Below are positions 16,497 through 24,179 of a stretch of DNA of 64,000 nt, piece after piece. The number at the start of each line of letters is the position of its first letter. The stretch's first letter is position 1. The notes beneath the pieces are model-generated. The model was not told the origin of the DNA, did not search any database, and was given only the letters and a program-made list of their open reading frames with translations. The translations under genes and the position numbers were made by a program. This DNA comes from Ruminococcus sp. (lineage in GTDB: Bacteria > Bacillota > Clostridia > Oscillospirales > Acutalibacteraceae): contig JAFRCW010000001.1 of assembly GCA_017404145.1 (NCBI GenBank), forward strand, positions 62,001 to 126,000, written 5' to 3'.

Positions 16497-17454
16497 TTCT
16501 TCTTTTCAACTCCTCGTTCTTCTCATAGGCTCTGATAATATCCTGTACGAGCTTGTGGCGTACAACGTCTTTTTCAGAGAAGGTCAGGGTGGATATGCCT
16601 TTGATATTTTTCAAAATTTTGACGGCTTCTTTGAGACCGGACTTCGCGCCCGAGGGCAGGTCGATCTGGGTGACGTCGCCGGTGATGACCATCTTGGAGT
16701 TCGCTCCCAGACGGGTGAGGAACATCTTCATCTGTTCCGAAGTGGTGTTCTGCGCTTCGTCGAGGATGATAAAGCTCTCCTCCAAGGTGCGTCCGCGCAT
16801 ATAGGCGAGAGGCGCTACCTCGATGTTGCCGCGCTCGAGATACTTCTGGAAGGTCTCCGCGCCGAGCATATCGAACAGAGCGTCATACAGCGGTCTGAGA
16901 TAAGGGTCTACCTTGCTCTGCAGGTCGCCGGGGAGAAAGCCGAGCTTCTCGCCCGCTTCTACCGCGGGGCGCGTGAGGATGATGCGGTTGACCTCCTTCG
17001 CCCGAAAAGCGGTGACCGCCATCGCGACCGCAAGATACGTCTTGCCTGTTCCGGCGGGGCCTACCGCGATGGTAACGGTGTTGTTCTCGATAGAGGAGCA
17101 GTATTTTTTCTGTCCGATGGTCTTGGGCTTGATGGGCTTGCCTTTGGCGGTGATACAGACGCAGTCTAAGGAGAGCGACTCGATTTTTTCTTCCGAGCCT
17201 TCCTTGACTAAGGAGATACAGTAGCGGACGTTTTGTTCTGAGAGCTGCTCGCCGCGGTTGATGAGGTTTAAAAGACTGTCCACCACCTGCGAGGCGCGCA
17301 TCACATCCTCGGGTTCCCCCGAGACCTTCAGTTCTGAGTCTCTCGCTCTGACCTTGACAGAGAATTCCTGCTCGATGATTTTGATATTTTCGTCAAAGCT
17401 GCCGAACAGAGCCACCGCGTGCTCCATACGGTCGATATTAATTATCTGTTCCAC
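16483..17454 (-). CDS. PhoH family ATPase
   Basis: A cytoplasmic PhoH-like NTPase of about 323 residues. Walker A is GPAGTGKT and Walker B FIILDEAQN, with TRPAVEAGEKLGFLPGD between them and a KH-like N-terminal part. The biochemical role is unsettled; links to RNA metabolism come from its neighbours and related PhoH2 helicases. I prefer a GTG start at 17454 with AAAAGG nine bases upstream. The ATG at 17478 lies only about nine bases past the predicted transcription start and lacks a ribosome site. First gene of phoH-ybeY-dgkA-era. Confidence 0.88.
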   Translation of the reverse strand: MEQIINIDRMEHAVALFGSFDENIKIIEQEFSVKVRARDSELKVSGEPEDVMRASQVVDSLLNLINRGEQLSEQNVRYCISLVKEGSEEKIESLSLDCVCITAKGKPIKPKTIGQKKYCSSIENNTVTIAVGPAGTGKTYLAVAMAVTAFRAKEVNRIILTRPAVEAGEKLGFLPGDLQSKVDPYLRPLYDALFDMLGAETFQKYLERGNIEVAPLAYMRGRTLEESFIILDEAQNTTSEQMKMFLTRLGANSKMVITGDVTQIDLPSGAKSGLKEAVKILKNIKGISTLTFSEKDVVRHKLVQDIIRAYEKNEELKRRNEKR

Positions 17455-17493
17455 TGAAACGATCCTTTTCTTAAACATAAATATACAGTATAT

Positions 17494-17522
17494 ATTCTAC
17501 CACAAATATCGCCTGAAATCAA
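17494..17522 (-). promoter_or_regulatory. promoter of phoH-ybeY-dgkA-era
   Basis: TTGATT at 17517-17522 and TAGAAT at 17494-17499, 17 bases apart, with an extended -10 TGG. Confidence 0.7.
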
Positions 17523-17540
17523 TGATTTATTGCAATATTA

Positions 17541-17735
17541 GTGATAAATAATAATGATAAATGATGAATGATAAATGGCGGTTACTCGCTTCGCTCGAAC
17601 AATTTGATTCGGGTGCGGGTGTCCCGCCGTTAACTATTCACCATTCACCTTTCACTTTTCACCCAATGATTCGGGTGCGGGTATCCCGCCCTTCACTAAT
17701 CATTCATCATTTATCATTTATCATTTATACTCATT
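17541..17735. repeat. intergenic repeat mosaic between phoH and ylxM
   Basis: GTGATAAATAATAATGATAAATG words (17541-17577), a GGTTACTCGCTTCGCTCG cassette (17580-17606), GCGGGTGTCCCGCC hairpins, CACCTTTCACTTTTCACCC (17645-17664), and the complement CATTCATCATTTATC words (17700-17729) just before the ylxM promoter. Confidence 0.65.
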
Positions 17736-17740
17736 TTGTC

Positions 17741-17769
17741 TTGACAAACGTCCGATCTCCTGCTATAAT
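17741..17769 (+). promoter_or_regulatory. strong promoter of ylxM-ffh
   Basis: TTGACA at 17741-17746, 17-base spacer, TATAAT at 17764-17769 with an extended -10 TGC. A full consensus match. Confidence 0.85.
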
Positions 17770-17812
17770 AACGCAGGTGTAAAGGACTTTGCTTTACAGA
17801 GGAGGCGATACC

Positions 17813-18172
17813 GTGAACGATAAGTGGGAGATATCATTGCTCTATGATTTCTACGGCGGGCTGCTTAACGAGTCCCAGCAAAAAGTGGTGGAGCTGTATG
17901 TCAACTCCGATCTTTCCTATGCCGAGTCGGCAGAGATCCTCGGTATCAGCCGTCAGGGCGTGAAGGACGCGCTTGACCGCGCGACCGAGAAGCTGTATTC
18001 CTTCGAAGAAAAGCTTTCTCTGCTCAAAGAATACCAGCAGACGCAGGACGCTCTGGAAGGCATTGTAGAAATCGCCCGACAGATACGGCATTCCACCAAC
18101 GACGATGAGATCAAGGAGCTGGCGTACGAGATCGAATCGATCGCCGACAGCATTGCGGATAAGGAGGACTGA
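17813..18172 (+). CDS. ylxM: YlxM-like DNA-binding protein (SRP-associated)
   Basis: A 119-residue protein with a sigma region 4-like helix-turn-helix (YAESAEILGISRQGVKDALDR) followed by a helical tail. YlxM modulates SRP GTPase or ffh expression in some Gram-positives. I start at GTG 17813, seven bases after AGAGGAGG. ffh begins two bases after the stop, so the pair forms one operon. Confidence 0.88.
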   Translation: MNDKWEISLLYDFYGGLLNESQQKVVELYVNSDLSYAESAEILGISRQGVKDALDRATEKLYSFEEKLSLLKEYQQTQDALEGIVEIARQIRHSTNDDEIKELAYEIESIADSIADKED

Positions 18173-18174
18173 GT

Positions 18175-19533
18175 ATGGCTTTTGAAGGATTGTCGCAAAA
18201 GCTCTCTAACGCCTTTAAAAAACTGAAGAATAAAGGAAAGCTCTCCGAAGCGGACGTCAAAGAAGCGATGCGCGAGGTGCGTCTCGCTCTGCTCGAAGCG
18301 GACGTCAACTTCAAGGTAGCGAAGGAATTTACCAACAAGGTCACCGAGAGAGCGATCGGCTCCGACGTGATGGAGAGCCTGACCCCCGCCCAGATGGTGA
18401 TCAAGATCGTCAACGAAGAGCTCACCGATCTGATGGGCTCCGAGAACGAGAGGATCAAATATGCCTCCAAGCCGCCGACAGTGATCATGCTCTGCGGCTT
18501 ACAGGGTGCAGGTAAAACCACCCACGCGGCAAAGCTCGGCAAACTGCTCAAAAAGCAGGATCACCGTCCGATGCTGGTCGCCTGTGATATCTACCGTCCC
18601 GCGGCGATCGAACAGCTCAAGGTTGTCGGCGCGCAGGCGGAAGTCCCCGTCTTTGAGATGGGGACCGAGAACCCCGTGAAGATTGCGAAAGAAGCGATAC
18701 GCCACGCGAAGGACTACGGCAACGACGTCGTGATCCTCGATACCGCCGGACGTCTGCATATTGACGAGCAGCTGATGCAGGAGCTAAAGGACATCAAGGC
18801 GAAGGTCGAGCCCGACGAGATCCTCTTGACTATCGATTCGATGACCGGTCAGGATGCGGTCAACGTTGCCAAGACCTTCAACGAGAATCTGGATATCACC
18901 GGTGTGATTCTGACTAAGCTCGACGGCGACACCAGAGGCGGCGCCGCGCTGTCTGTCAAGGCGGTCACCGGCAGACCGATCAAGTTTTCCGGTACGGGCG
19001 AAAAGCTCGACGACATCGAGGTGTTCCATCCCGACCGTATGGCGTCGAGGATCCTCGGTATGGGCGACGTCCTCACCCTGATCGAAGAGGCGGAGCAAAA
19101 GCTCGATCAGAAAAAGGCGGAAGAGCTTGCCGAGAAAATGATGAAGAACAAGATGGACTTCAACGATATGCTCGATCAGCTGGAGCAGATCAAGGGGATG
19201 GGTCCCATCAAGGGCATCCTCTCAAAGCTCCCCGGTGTGGGCAACAAGCTCGACAACGTCGATATCGAGGAGAGAGCGCTCGACTGGAATAAGGCGATCA
19301 TCCTCTCGATGACCCCTGAGGAAAGAAGAAAGCCCGGACTTCTCAACCCTTCGAGAAAGCGCCGTATCGCGGCGGGCTCCGGTCGTCCGGTCGAAGAGGT
19401 CAACCGTCTGATCAAGCAGCTGGAACAGACCCAGAAGATGATGCGTACCCTGAATTCGAACTCGAAGAAGGGTAAGCAGATGCGCCGTATGATGAACAGC
19501 GGTATGCCCGGCGGCGGTTTTCCGGGAATGTAA
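18175..19533 (+). CDS. ffh: signal recognition particle protein Ffh
   Basis: Ffh binds signal sequences of nascent membrane proteins and the SRP RNA, and docks on FtsY. The 452-residue protein has an N helical domain (1-90), a G domain with GLQGAGKTTHAAKLG near residue 105, DTAGR and TKLDGD, and a Met-rich M domain (about 300-452) ending KQMRRMMNSGMPGG. It is full length. It follows ylxM closely, and rpsP and khpA continue the usual gene order after a repeat-filled gap. Confidence 0.97.
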   Translation: MAFEGLSQKLSNAFKKLKNKGKLSEADVKEAMREVRLALLEADVNFKVAKEFTNKVTERAIGSDVMESLTPAQMVIKIVNEELTDLMGSENERIKYASKPPTVIMLCGLQGAGKTTHAAKLGKLLKKQDHRPMLVACDIYRPAAIEQLKVVGAQAEVPVFEMGTENPVKIAKEAIRHAKDYGNDVVILDTAGRLHIDEQLMQELKDIKAKVEPDEILLTIDSMTGQDAVNVAKTFNENLDITGVILTKLDGDTRGGAALSVKAVTGRPIKFSGTGEKLDDIEVFHPDRMASRILGMGDVLTLIEEAEQKLDQKKAEELAEKMMKNKMDFNDMLDQLEQIKGMGPIKGILSKLPGVGNKLDNVDIEERALDWNKAIILSMTPEERRKPGLLNPSRKRRIAAGSGRPVEEVNRLIKQLEQTQKMMRTLNSNSKKGKQMRRMMNSGMPGGGFPGM

Positions 19534-19735
19534 TTAAGTGCAGAGTGCAGAGTGCAGAGTTTATGAAATATGAAAAATGAAATATGAAATGTGTTGGGAG
19601 GGCTCTGCCCTCACCTGATTGGTATTTGTCATTCAGAGCGAAGCGAAGAATCCCCTTCCTATTGCAACCGGCCGTAATGACAAGGGGATTCCCACGTCGT
19701 GACCGCAGGGGTCACTCCTCGGAATGACATCCCAA
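19534..19735. repeat. intergenic repeats between ffh and rpsP
   Basis: GTGCAGAGTGCAGAGTGCAG words (19536-19559), ATATGAAAAATGAAATATG, a GGAGGGCTCTGCCCTCACC hairpin (19596-19615), then a full 101-bp palindromic GTCATT element (19628-19728) whose ends are GTCATTCAGAG and CGGAATGAC. Confidence 0.68.
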
Positions 19736-19807
19736 AACTTCGTTTATTTAGCCAATTATTACACATTGGTAAATAATATATAATCAAATAAAAAGGAGGA
19801 AATGACG

Positions 19808-20047
19808 ATGGTAAAGATCAGACTCAGAAGAATGGGCGCTAAGAAGAACCCCTTCTACCGTATCGTGGTTGCGGATTCCCGTTATCCCAGAGACGGTCGC
19901 TTTATCGAAGAGATCGGCACCTACAACCCCACCACAGAACCCTCTGAGGTCAAGGTTGACGCGGATAAGGTCAAAGAGTGGATTGCAAAAGGCGCTCAGC
20001 CGACCGACACCGTAAAAGCACTTTTAAAGAACACAGGCATTATCTAA
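19808..20047 (+). CDS. rpsP: 30S ribosomal protein S16
   Basis: A 79-residue ribosomal protein S16, an early-assembly protein of the 30S body. The diagnostic start [20 protein letters not shown] and the NPTTEP segment are present. I choose ATG 19808, eight bases after AAGGAGG; an in-frame ATG at 19802 is only two bases from that site. khpA follows 58 bases after the stop. Confidence 0.97.
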   Translation: MVKIRLRRMGAKKNPFYRIVVADSRYPRDGRFIEEIGTYNPTTEPSEVKVDADKVKEWIAKGAQPTDTVKALLKNTGII

Positions 20048-20105
20048 GTCTAAATCGAAGTGGCAATTATTTTTATCGATTTAGCAAACGCGAAAGGATC
20101 CATTT

Positions 20106-20339
20106 ATGAAAGAATTACTGTTAACAATCGCTAAAGGATTGGTTGAAGAGCCCGATGCAGTTGAGGTTACCGCTGACGAGCCCAATGAGGAAGGTACCGT
20201 AGTTTATCACATCCACGTTGCCGAGGGCGATATGGGCCGCATCATCGGCAAGCAGGGCAGAATCGCCAAGGCTATCCGTACCGTAGCGCGTTCCGCGGCA
20301 ATCCGCAAGAACGAGAAAGTTATGGTCGAGATCGATTGA
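20106..20339 (+). CDS. khpA: KH-domain RNA-binding protein KhpA (YlqC)
   Basis: A 77-residue single KH domain protein with the GRIIGKQGRIAKAIRTV loop that contacts RNA. KhpA pairs with KhpB/Jag in cell elongation and division control in streptococci and binds many RNAs. AAAGGATCC precedes the ATG. Gene order rpsP-khpA-rimM-trmD is common in Firmicutes; here a 3.3-kb block separates khpA from rimM. A GAAGCG-family element begins three bases after the stop. Confidence 0.95.
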   Translation: MKELLLTIAKGLVEEPDAVEVTADEPNEEGTVVYHIHVAEGDMGRIIGKQGRIAKAIRTVARSAAIRKNEKVMVEID

Positions 20340-20341
20340 TC

Positions 20342-20473
20342 GAAGCGCCGAGCGCCGCAGCCCTCGGATAACGACTGACGAGCCGGGACTGCCCGAAGGA
20401 CTCAGCGAGTCCGCAGGGTGGTTGGGCGAGTGGGAGTTATACGAGGATCAGCGGAGGCGAACGAGGCGTGACA
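20342..20473 (+). ncRNA. GAAGCG-family structured element, copy 2 (3' UTR of khpA)
   Basis: A 132-nt element from GAAGCGCCGAG to GCGTGACA. Helices: P1 CCTCGGATAAC 20362-20372 with GTTATACGAGG 20436-20446; P3 ACTGCCC 20388-20394 with GGGTGGT 20416-20422; P4 GGACTC 20398-20403 with GAGTCC 20407-20412. Compared with the copies at 4860 and 34815, pairs in P3 (U-A to C-G) and P4 (A-U to G-C) change on both sides while pairing is kept. A second start of the unit, GAAGCGCCGAGCGC, occurs at 20476-20489, as if a tandem copy had been lost. Confidence 0.55.
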
Positions 20474-20520
20474 AAGAAGCGCCGAGCGCTTACATCATAA
20501 ATAAGTATTTCTGACAGTGA

Positions 20521-20556
20521 AAAGACCGACGCAGCAGCGCCGGTCTTCTTTCTTTG
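20521..20556 (+). terminator. terminator of the rpsP-khpA transcript
   Basis: AAGACCG (20522-20528) pairs with CGGTCTT (20541-20547), followed by CTTTCTTTG. Confidence 0.75.
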
Positions 20557-20564
20557 TGTGTCTC

Positions 20565-20593
20565 TTGACAACATATCAATATTTTGATAGAAT
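20565..20593 (+). promoter_or_regulatory. promoter and operator of the toxin-antitoxin operon
   Basis: TTGACA at 20565-20570 and TAGAAT at 20588-20593 with 17-base spacing. The spacer holds the palindrome ATCAATATTTTGAT (20575-20588) inside a looser ACATAT...ATATGT repeat. That position fits autorepression by the antitoxin, as in Phd/YefM modules. Confidence 0.7.
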
Positions 20594-20623
20594 ATGTATA
20601 AAATATTTCTATGAGGTGATCCT

Positions 20624-20896
20624 ATGGCAATGATAAGACCCAGCTCTGATTTACGCAATCATTATAATGAGATTTCCGAATTCTGTCATAAGTATAACCG
20701 TCCCGTGTATATCACCAAGAACGGCGCGGGAGATCTGGTCGTGCTTTCCAACAAAGAGTACGAACGCCTTACCGCGCGCGAAGAGCTTTATCATTTGCTC
20801 GATGAAGGGCTGAAATCCGCGGAATCCGGCAAAGGAATCCCTGCTGATGCGTTTTTTGAAAGAATAGAGAAGGAATATGGATTTGAAAAAGTATAA
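20624..20896 (+). CDS. Phd/YefM-family antitoxin
   Basis: A 90-residue antitoxin. The N-terminal Phd/YefM DNA-binding fold is visible in RPSSDLRNHYNEI, YNRPVYITKNG and DLVVLSNKEYERL; the acidic, flexible tail would bind the toxin. It is expected to repress its own promoter, which contains a palindrome. ATGAGGTGATCC precedes the start. The toxin gene overlaps its last 20 bases. Confidence 0.88.
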   Translation: MAMIRPSSDLRNHYNEISEFCHKYNRPVYITKNGAGDLVVLSNKEYERLTAREELYHLLDEGLKSAESGKGIPADAFFERIEKEYGFEKV

Positions 20897-21203
20897 ACTT
20901 ATCATAGAACCGTTGGCGCAAGAGGATATCATCGATATTGTTAATTATATTAAGGAAGTGTTTGTGGAGCCGCAAATCGCCTCCCGTTATTATACGGGAA
21001 TCAAAACGGAGCTGTACACACTTAGTGAGTTTCCGAAAAGATACCGTCCGATCTTAACCGACCGTTTTCCGAATGAAGAGCTGAGAATGATACAGATCAA
21101 AAACTACGGTGCATTTTATACAGTAGACGAAAAAGAGCGCGAAGTGAAAGTGATCCGAGTTCTTTACGCGCGCAGAAACTGGCAATCTCTTTTAAACAGA
21201 TAA
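20877..21203 (+). CDS. RelE/ParE-superfamily toxin
   Basis: A 108-residue protein of the RelE/ParE fold: YKLIIEPLAQEDIIDIVNYI forms the first strand and helix, and a C-terminal LRMIQIKNYGAFYTVD and VKVIRVLYARRNW form the core sheet with the basic and aromatic residues expected for a ribosome-dependent mRNA interferase. Target (ribosome or gyrase) cannot be fixed from sequence. It overlaps the antitoxin gene by 20 bases, ensuring coupled translation. The module sits between khpA and the ion-channel block. Confidence 0.87.
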   Translation: MDLKKYKLIIEPLAQEDIIDIVNYIKEVFVEPQIASRYYTGIKTELYTLSEFPKRYRPILTDRFPNEELRMIQIKNYGAFYTVDEKEREVKVIRVLYARRNWQSLLNR

Positions 21204-21209
21204 AAGAAA

Positions 21210-21239
21210 AACCCTCCTTTGTTTGACAAGGGAGGGCTT
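21210..21239. terminator. terminator between toxin gene and K+ channel gene
   Basis: CCCTCCTT (21212-21219) pairs with AAGGGAGGG (21229-21237) with one bulged G, between convergent genes. Confidence 0.65.
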
Positions 21240-21242
21240 AAC

Positions 21243-21701
21243 TTATTTGTTTTCTTTGTTGTTCTTATCGGCAAAGCGTCCGCGTCTCTTTTTGAACTGT
21301 CTGACTCTCTCGCTGAGATCTTCCAGTTCTTCTTTACTCAGCTCCGGAAGATGTTCGAGCTTTTCGAGAAAAGTCGAGACGGTTTCATTCTCTTTTGCTT
21401 TGAGATACTCCGTGTAATAAGCGACGACCACACCCGGAACCATCGCGACGGTCAGTATACCGATCATGGTAGTGATAACGGTGATGATCCTGCCCCAAAC
21501 GGTAACGGGAACGATATCGCCGAAGCCGATGGTGGTGGAGGCGACAAAGCTGAAGTAGACTCCTTCCGAAAACGTATCCACCTGCGGCTCAATAAACCGC
21601 AGGATCAGCCCCGAGATACACAGCACCGCAACATACGCAAAGAATATTTTGATGGCGCCGGTGTGCCACAGGAGCTTGCCGAGCCTTTTAAGCATTCTCA
21701 T
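21243..21701 (-). CDS. two-TM potassium channel family protein
   Basis: About 152 residues. A first membrane helix (IKIFFAYVAVLCISGLILRF) is followed by a pore helix and the filter ASTTIGFGDIVP, then a second helix and a charged coiled tail. TIGFGD replaces the commoner TVGYGD but is known in K+ channels. No RCK domain is present, so gating is unclear. The start is uncertain: ATG 21701 or ATG 21695, both overlapping the end of the HdeD-like gene. It is the second gene of that minus-strand operon. Confidence 0.82.
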   Translation of the reverse strand: MRMLKRLGKLLWHTGAIKIFFAYVAVLCISGLILRFIEPQVDTFSEGVYFSFVASTTIGFGDIVPVTVWGRIITVITTMIGILTVAMVPGVVVAYYTEYLKAKENETVSTFLEKLEHLPELSKEELEDLSERVRQFKKRRGRFADKNNKENK

Positions 21702-22218
21702 CCGAATTCTGCGATTTTGTAATGATGGCGTCACAGATCATATCGATGCCGGCGATGATGAAATACACGCTTGCTAATATACCTAAGAATCCGCTGAAAA
21801 TGACGGGGTGGAAGAAAGAATAAATACCCGCCAATATCGTCAGGATACTCAGGATCAGCGCCGCGACGAACAGTCCCGTGCCGGTGAGATGCTTTGCCTG
21901 CACCGCCATCACGATGCCGACAATGCCGCGCACGACGAGCCAGCCCGCCATCAAATAGATCATCACGATCTCGGTGAAGAAAGTCGCGTAGGAGGAGAAG
22001 AGGATCAGGATACCGGCGATGATGGTGATGATCGAAAAGGCGAACTCCACGCCGAAGTTTTTATTTACGATACATCTGACGAACGAGACGATGCCCATCA
22101 CGAATAACAGGATCATAAAGAGGTACATCAAAGAGAAAGTGGCGCCGATCGGAGTGACAAGGCAGAGAAAACCTGCGATCACCATCAGCACGCCCAAAAT
22201 AATGGATAAAACGGTCAA
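21688..22218 (-). CDS. HdeD-like (DUF308) membrane protein
   Basis: A 176-residue protein of about six membrane helices with the two-fold repeated GVLMVIAGFLCL / GILILFSSY / GILASVYFIIAGIDM pattern of the HdeD/DUF308 family. E. coli HdeD contributes to acid resistance; the role here is unknown. It starts with TTG (22216-22218) about six bases after GGAAG. It has its own promoter and overlaps the channel gene. Confidence 0.82.
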   Translation of the reverse strand: MTVLSIILGVLMVIAGFLCLVTPIGATFSLMYLFMILLFVMGIVSFVRCIVNKNFGVEFAFSIITIIAGILILFSSYATFFTEIVMIYLMAGWLVVRGIVGIVMAVQAKHLTGTGLFVAALILSILTILAGIYSFFHPVIFSGFLGILASVYFIIAGIDMICDAIITKSQNSDENA

Positions 22219-22269
22219 AACAATCTTCCTTTCTGTTTCGGTGATAATTCGGAATATGAATCCCGTATC

Positions 22270-22298
22270 ATTATATCGGCTGAACGGCGTCTTTTCAA
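22270..22298 (-). promoter_or_regulatory. promoter of the HdeD-like/K+ channel operon
   Basis: TTGAAA at 22293-22298, 17-base spacer, TATAAT at 22270-22275 on the minus strand. Confidence 0.75.
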
Positions 22299-22348
22299 CC
22301 GTTTTCCGATTTTCTGTGATATCTTTAAAATTTTTCTCTCGGTTTTTG

Positions 22349-22377
22349 TTGAAAATCCACAGAAGAACCGATATAAT
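22349..22377 (+). promoter_or_regulatory. promoter of the CLC-rimM-trmD operon
   Basis: TTGAAA at 22349-22354 and TATAAT at 22372-22377, 17 bases apart. It is divergent from the HdeD-like promoter, about 50 bases away. Confidence 0.75.
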
Positions 22378-22410
22378 AAAACGGATAGGATAACGGACGG
22401 AGGTTATCTG

Positions 22411-23670
22411 ATGACTAAGGCGAAAAACTATCTGCTGTTCGGACTGTACACCGTACTGCTCGGCGCGGTAACGGGCGCGATCATCTGGGCGTTTCTGAAG
22501 GTGATGAACATCGGGATCGAATACCTGTGGGTGGTTGCGCCCTCTAAGGTGTCTTTTCCGTTTTATACCGTCGCAGTCTGTCTGATCGGCTCATTTTTGA
22601 TCGGATTATATAAAAAGAAATTCGGTGATTATCCCGAGGAGCTGACCTCTGTGTTGGCGCAGGTAAAGAAGAACAGCCGCTATCCCTATCATAATCTTCT
22701 CGCTGTGCTGGGAGCGGCGCTGTTCCCGCTGCTTTTAGGCGCGTCCATCGGTCCCGAGGCGGGACTGACCGGCGTGATAGCGGGGCTGTGCACATGGGTC
22801 GGCGATAAGCTCAAAAAGTTTTCCGGAGAACTGGAGGATCTGACAAAGATCGGCGTCAGCGCAACGCTCGGCACTATCTTCCGCTCGCCGATGTTCGGTT
22901 TTATCGAGCCTTTGGAGGGAGAGGAACCGTCCGCCCTGCCCAAGGCGCAGAAGATCGTGCTGTATCTTCTGGCGATCGTCAGCTCCTTCGGCTGCTTTAT
23001 CGGACTGAACAAGCTGACGGGAGGTTCTGCGGGCTTTGCCGATATCAGCTTTGGTGGGATCGAATGGATACAGTATCTCTGGGCGATCCCGCTGACGCTG
23101 CTCGGCGTTCTTTTAGGATATTTCTATTTTGCGTTTCACAAGCTCGCGCATTGGCTGATGGGTCTGTTCAAGAGCGTGGTACTCCGCTGTGTGATCGGCG
23201 GCGCCGCCTTAGGCGTGGTCGGCACGCTGGTGCCGCTGACGATGTTCTCCGGCGAGCATCAGATCGAGGATGTGCTGGAGACGGGCGCGCAGACCGGTGT
23301 GGTCATGCTGCTTGTCATCGCGTTATTAAAGCTGTTTCTGACGAATGTGTGTATCGCTTCGGGGCTCAAGGGAGGTCATTTCTTCCCGGTGATCTTTGCG
23401 GGTATCAGCGCGGGTTACGCCTGTTCTCTTCTGATCGGTATTGATGCGGGATTCTGTATGGCGGTGGTGACCGCTGCGCTGATTTCGCATATGATGAAAA
23501 AACCGCTGGCGAGCGTATTGCTGCTGCTTTTGCTCTTTGAGCTGAAGCTGGTGCCGATCATGCTTGCCGCAGCGGCGGTGGCGTGTTTTATCAAAACGCC
23601 GAAATTCCTGCTGTCCGTACCGAAAAACAAAGAGATGACCGAAACACCTGACATAAAGGAGTCTGTATGA
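22411..23670 (+). CDS. CLC-family chloride channel/antiporter
   Basis: A 419-residue membrane protein with many hydrophobic helices. Motifs typical of CLC proteins are GASIGPEAGLTG (anion-path region, with the glutamate position expected to gate) and GGHFFPVIFAG (the GxFxP signature). The length is that of a CLC without CBS domains. Whether it is a channel, H+/Cl- antiporter or fluoride exporter cannot be told. Its stop overlaps the rimM start as ATGA, so transport and ribosome-maturation genes share a transcript here. Confidence 0.85.
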   Translation: MTKAKNYLLFGLYTVLLGAVTGAIIWAFLKVMNIGIEYLWVVAPSKVSFPFYTVAVCLIGSFLIGLYKKKFGDYPEELTSVLAQVKKNSRYPYHNLLAVLGAALFPLLLGASIGPEAGLTGVIAGLCTWVGDKLKKFSGELEDLTKIGVSATLGTIFRSPMFGFIEPLEGEEPSALPKAQKIVLYLLAIVSSFGCFIGLNKLTGGSAGFADISFGGIEWIQYLWAIPLTLLGVLLGYFYFAFHKLAHWLMGLFKSVVLRCVIGGAALGVVGTLVPLTMFSGEHQIEDVLETGAQTGVVMLLVIALLKLFLTNVCIASGLKGGHFFPVIFAGISAGYACSLLIGIDAGFCMAVVTAALISHMMKKPLASVLLLLLLFELKLVPIMLAAAAVACFIKTPKFLLSVPKNKEMTETPDIKESV

Positions 23671-24179
23671 TCAAACAATATTTAGAAGCGGGCAAGATCG
23701 TCGGCACCCACGGCATCGCCGGCGAGATGCGTATGGAGTGCTGGTGCAACAGCCCTGCCTTTTTATCAAAATTTAAGAAGCTGTATCTCGACGGCGGCAG
23801 AGAGGCGCTGTCCGTTTCCTGCCGTCCGCATAAGAATATCGTCCTGATCAAGGTCAAGGGCGTAAACTCTATCGAAGAAGCGGACGCTTACAGAGGGAAG
23901 ATCCTCTACATTGATCGCGACGACGCGCCTCTTAGCGAGGGAGAGCACTTTGTGCAGGATATTATCGGGCTTTCGGTCACCGACAGCGATACGGGAGAGG
24001 TCTACGGCGTTGTGAAGGATGTTCTCAAGACCGGCTCCAACGACGTTTATGAGATGAAGGGGGAGGACGGAAAGCTGTACTATATCCCCGTGATCCCCGA
24101 TATCATCGACCGACTTGATTTTGAGGGAGAAAAGGTCTTTATCCATCCGATGAAAGGATTGTTTGACGATGAGGATTGA
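23667..24179 (+). CDS. rimM: ribosome maturation factor RimM
   Basis: RimM binds S19 and assists late assembly of the 30S head. The 170-residue protein has the N-terminal beta-barrel (AGKIVGTHGIAGEMRME) and a C-terminal PRC barrel (DVYEMKGEDGKLYYIPVIPD). It overlaps the CLC gene by four bases and trmD by eleven. Confidence 0.95.
   Translation: MIKQYLEAGKIVGTHGIAGEMRMECWCNSPAFLSKFKKLYLDGGREALSVSCRPHKNIVLIKVKGVNSIEEADAYRGKILYIDRDDAPLSEGEHFVQDIIGLSVTDSDTGEVYGVVKDVLKTGSNDVYEMKGEDGKLYYIPVIPDIIDRLDFEGEKVFIHPMKGLFDDED

Noticed and set aside
16201..17169. 322-codon plus-strand frame opposite phoH and ybeY
   Set aside because: Antisense shadow of two recognised genes; no ribosome site or domain.
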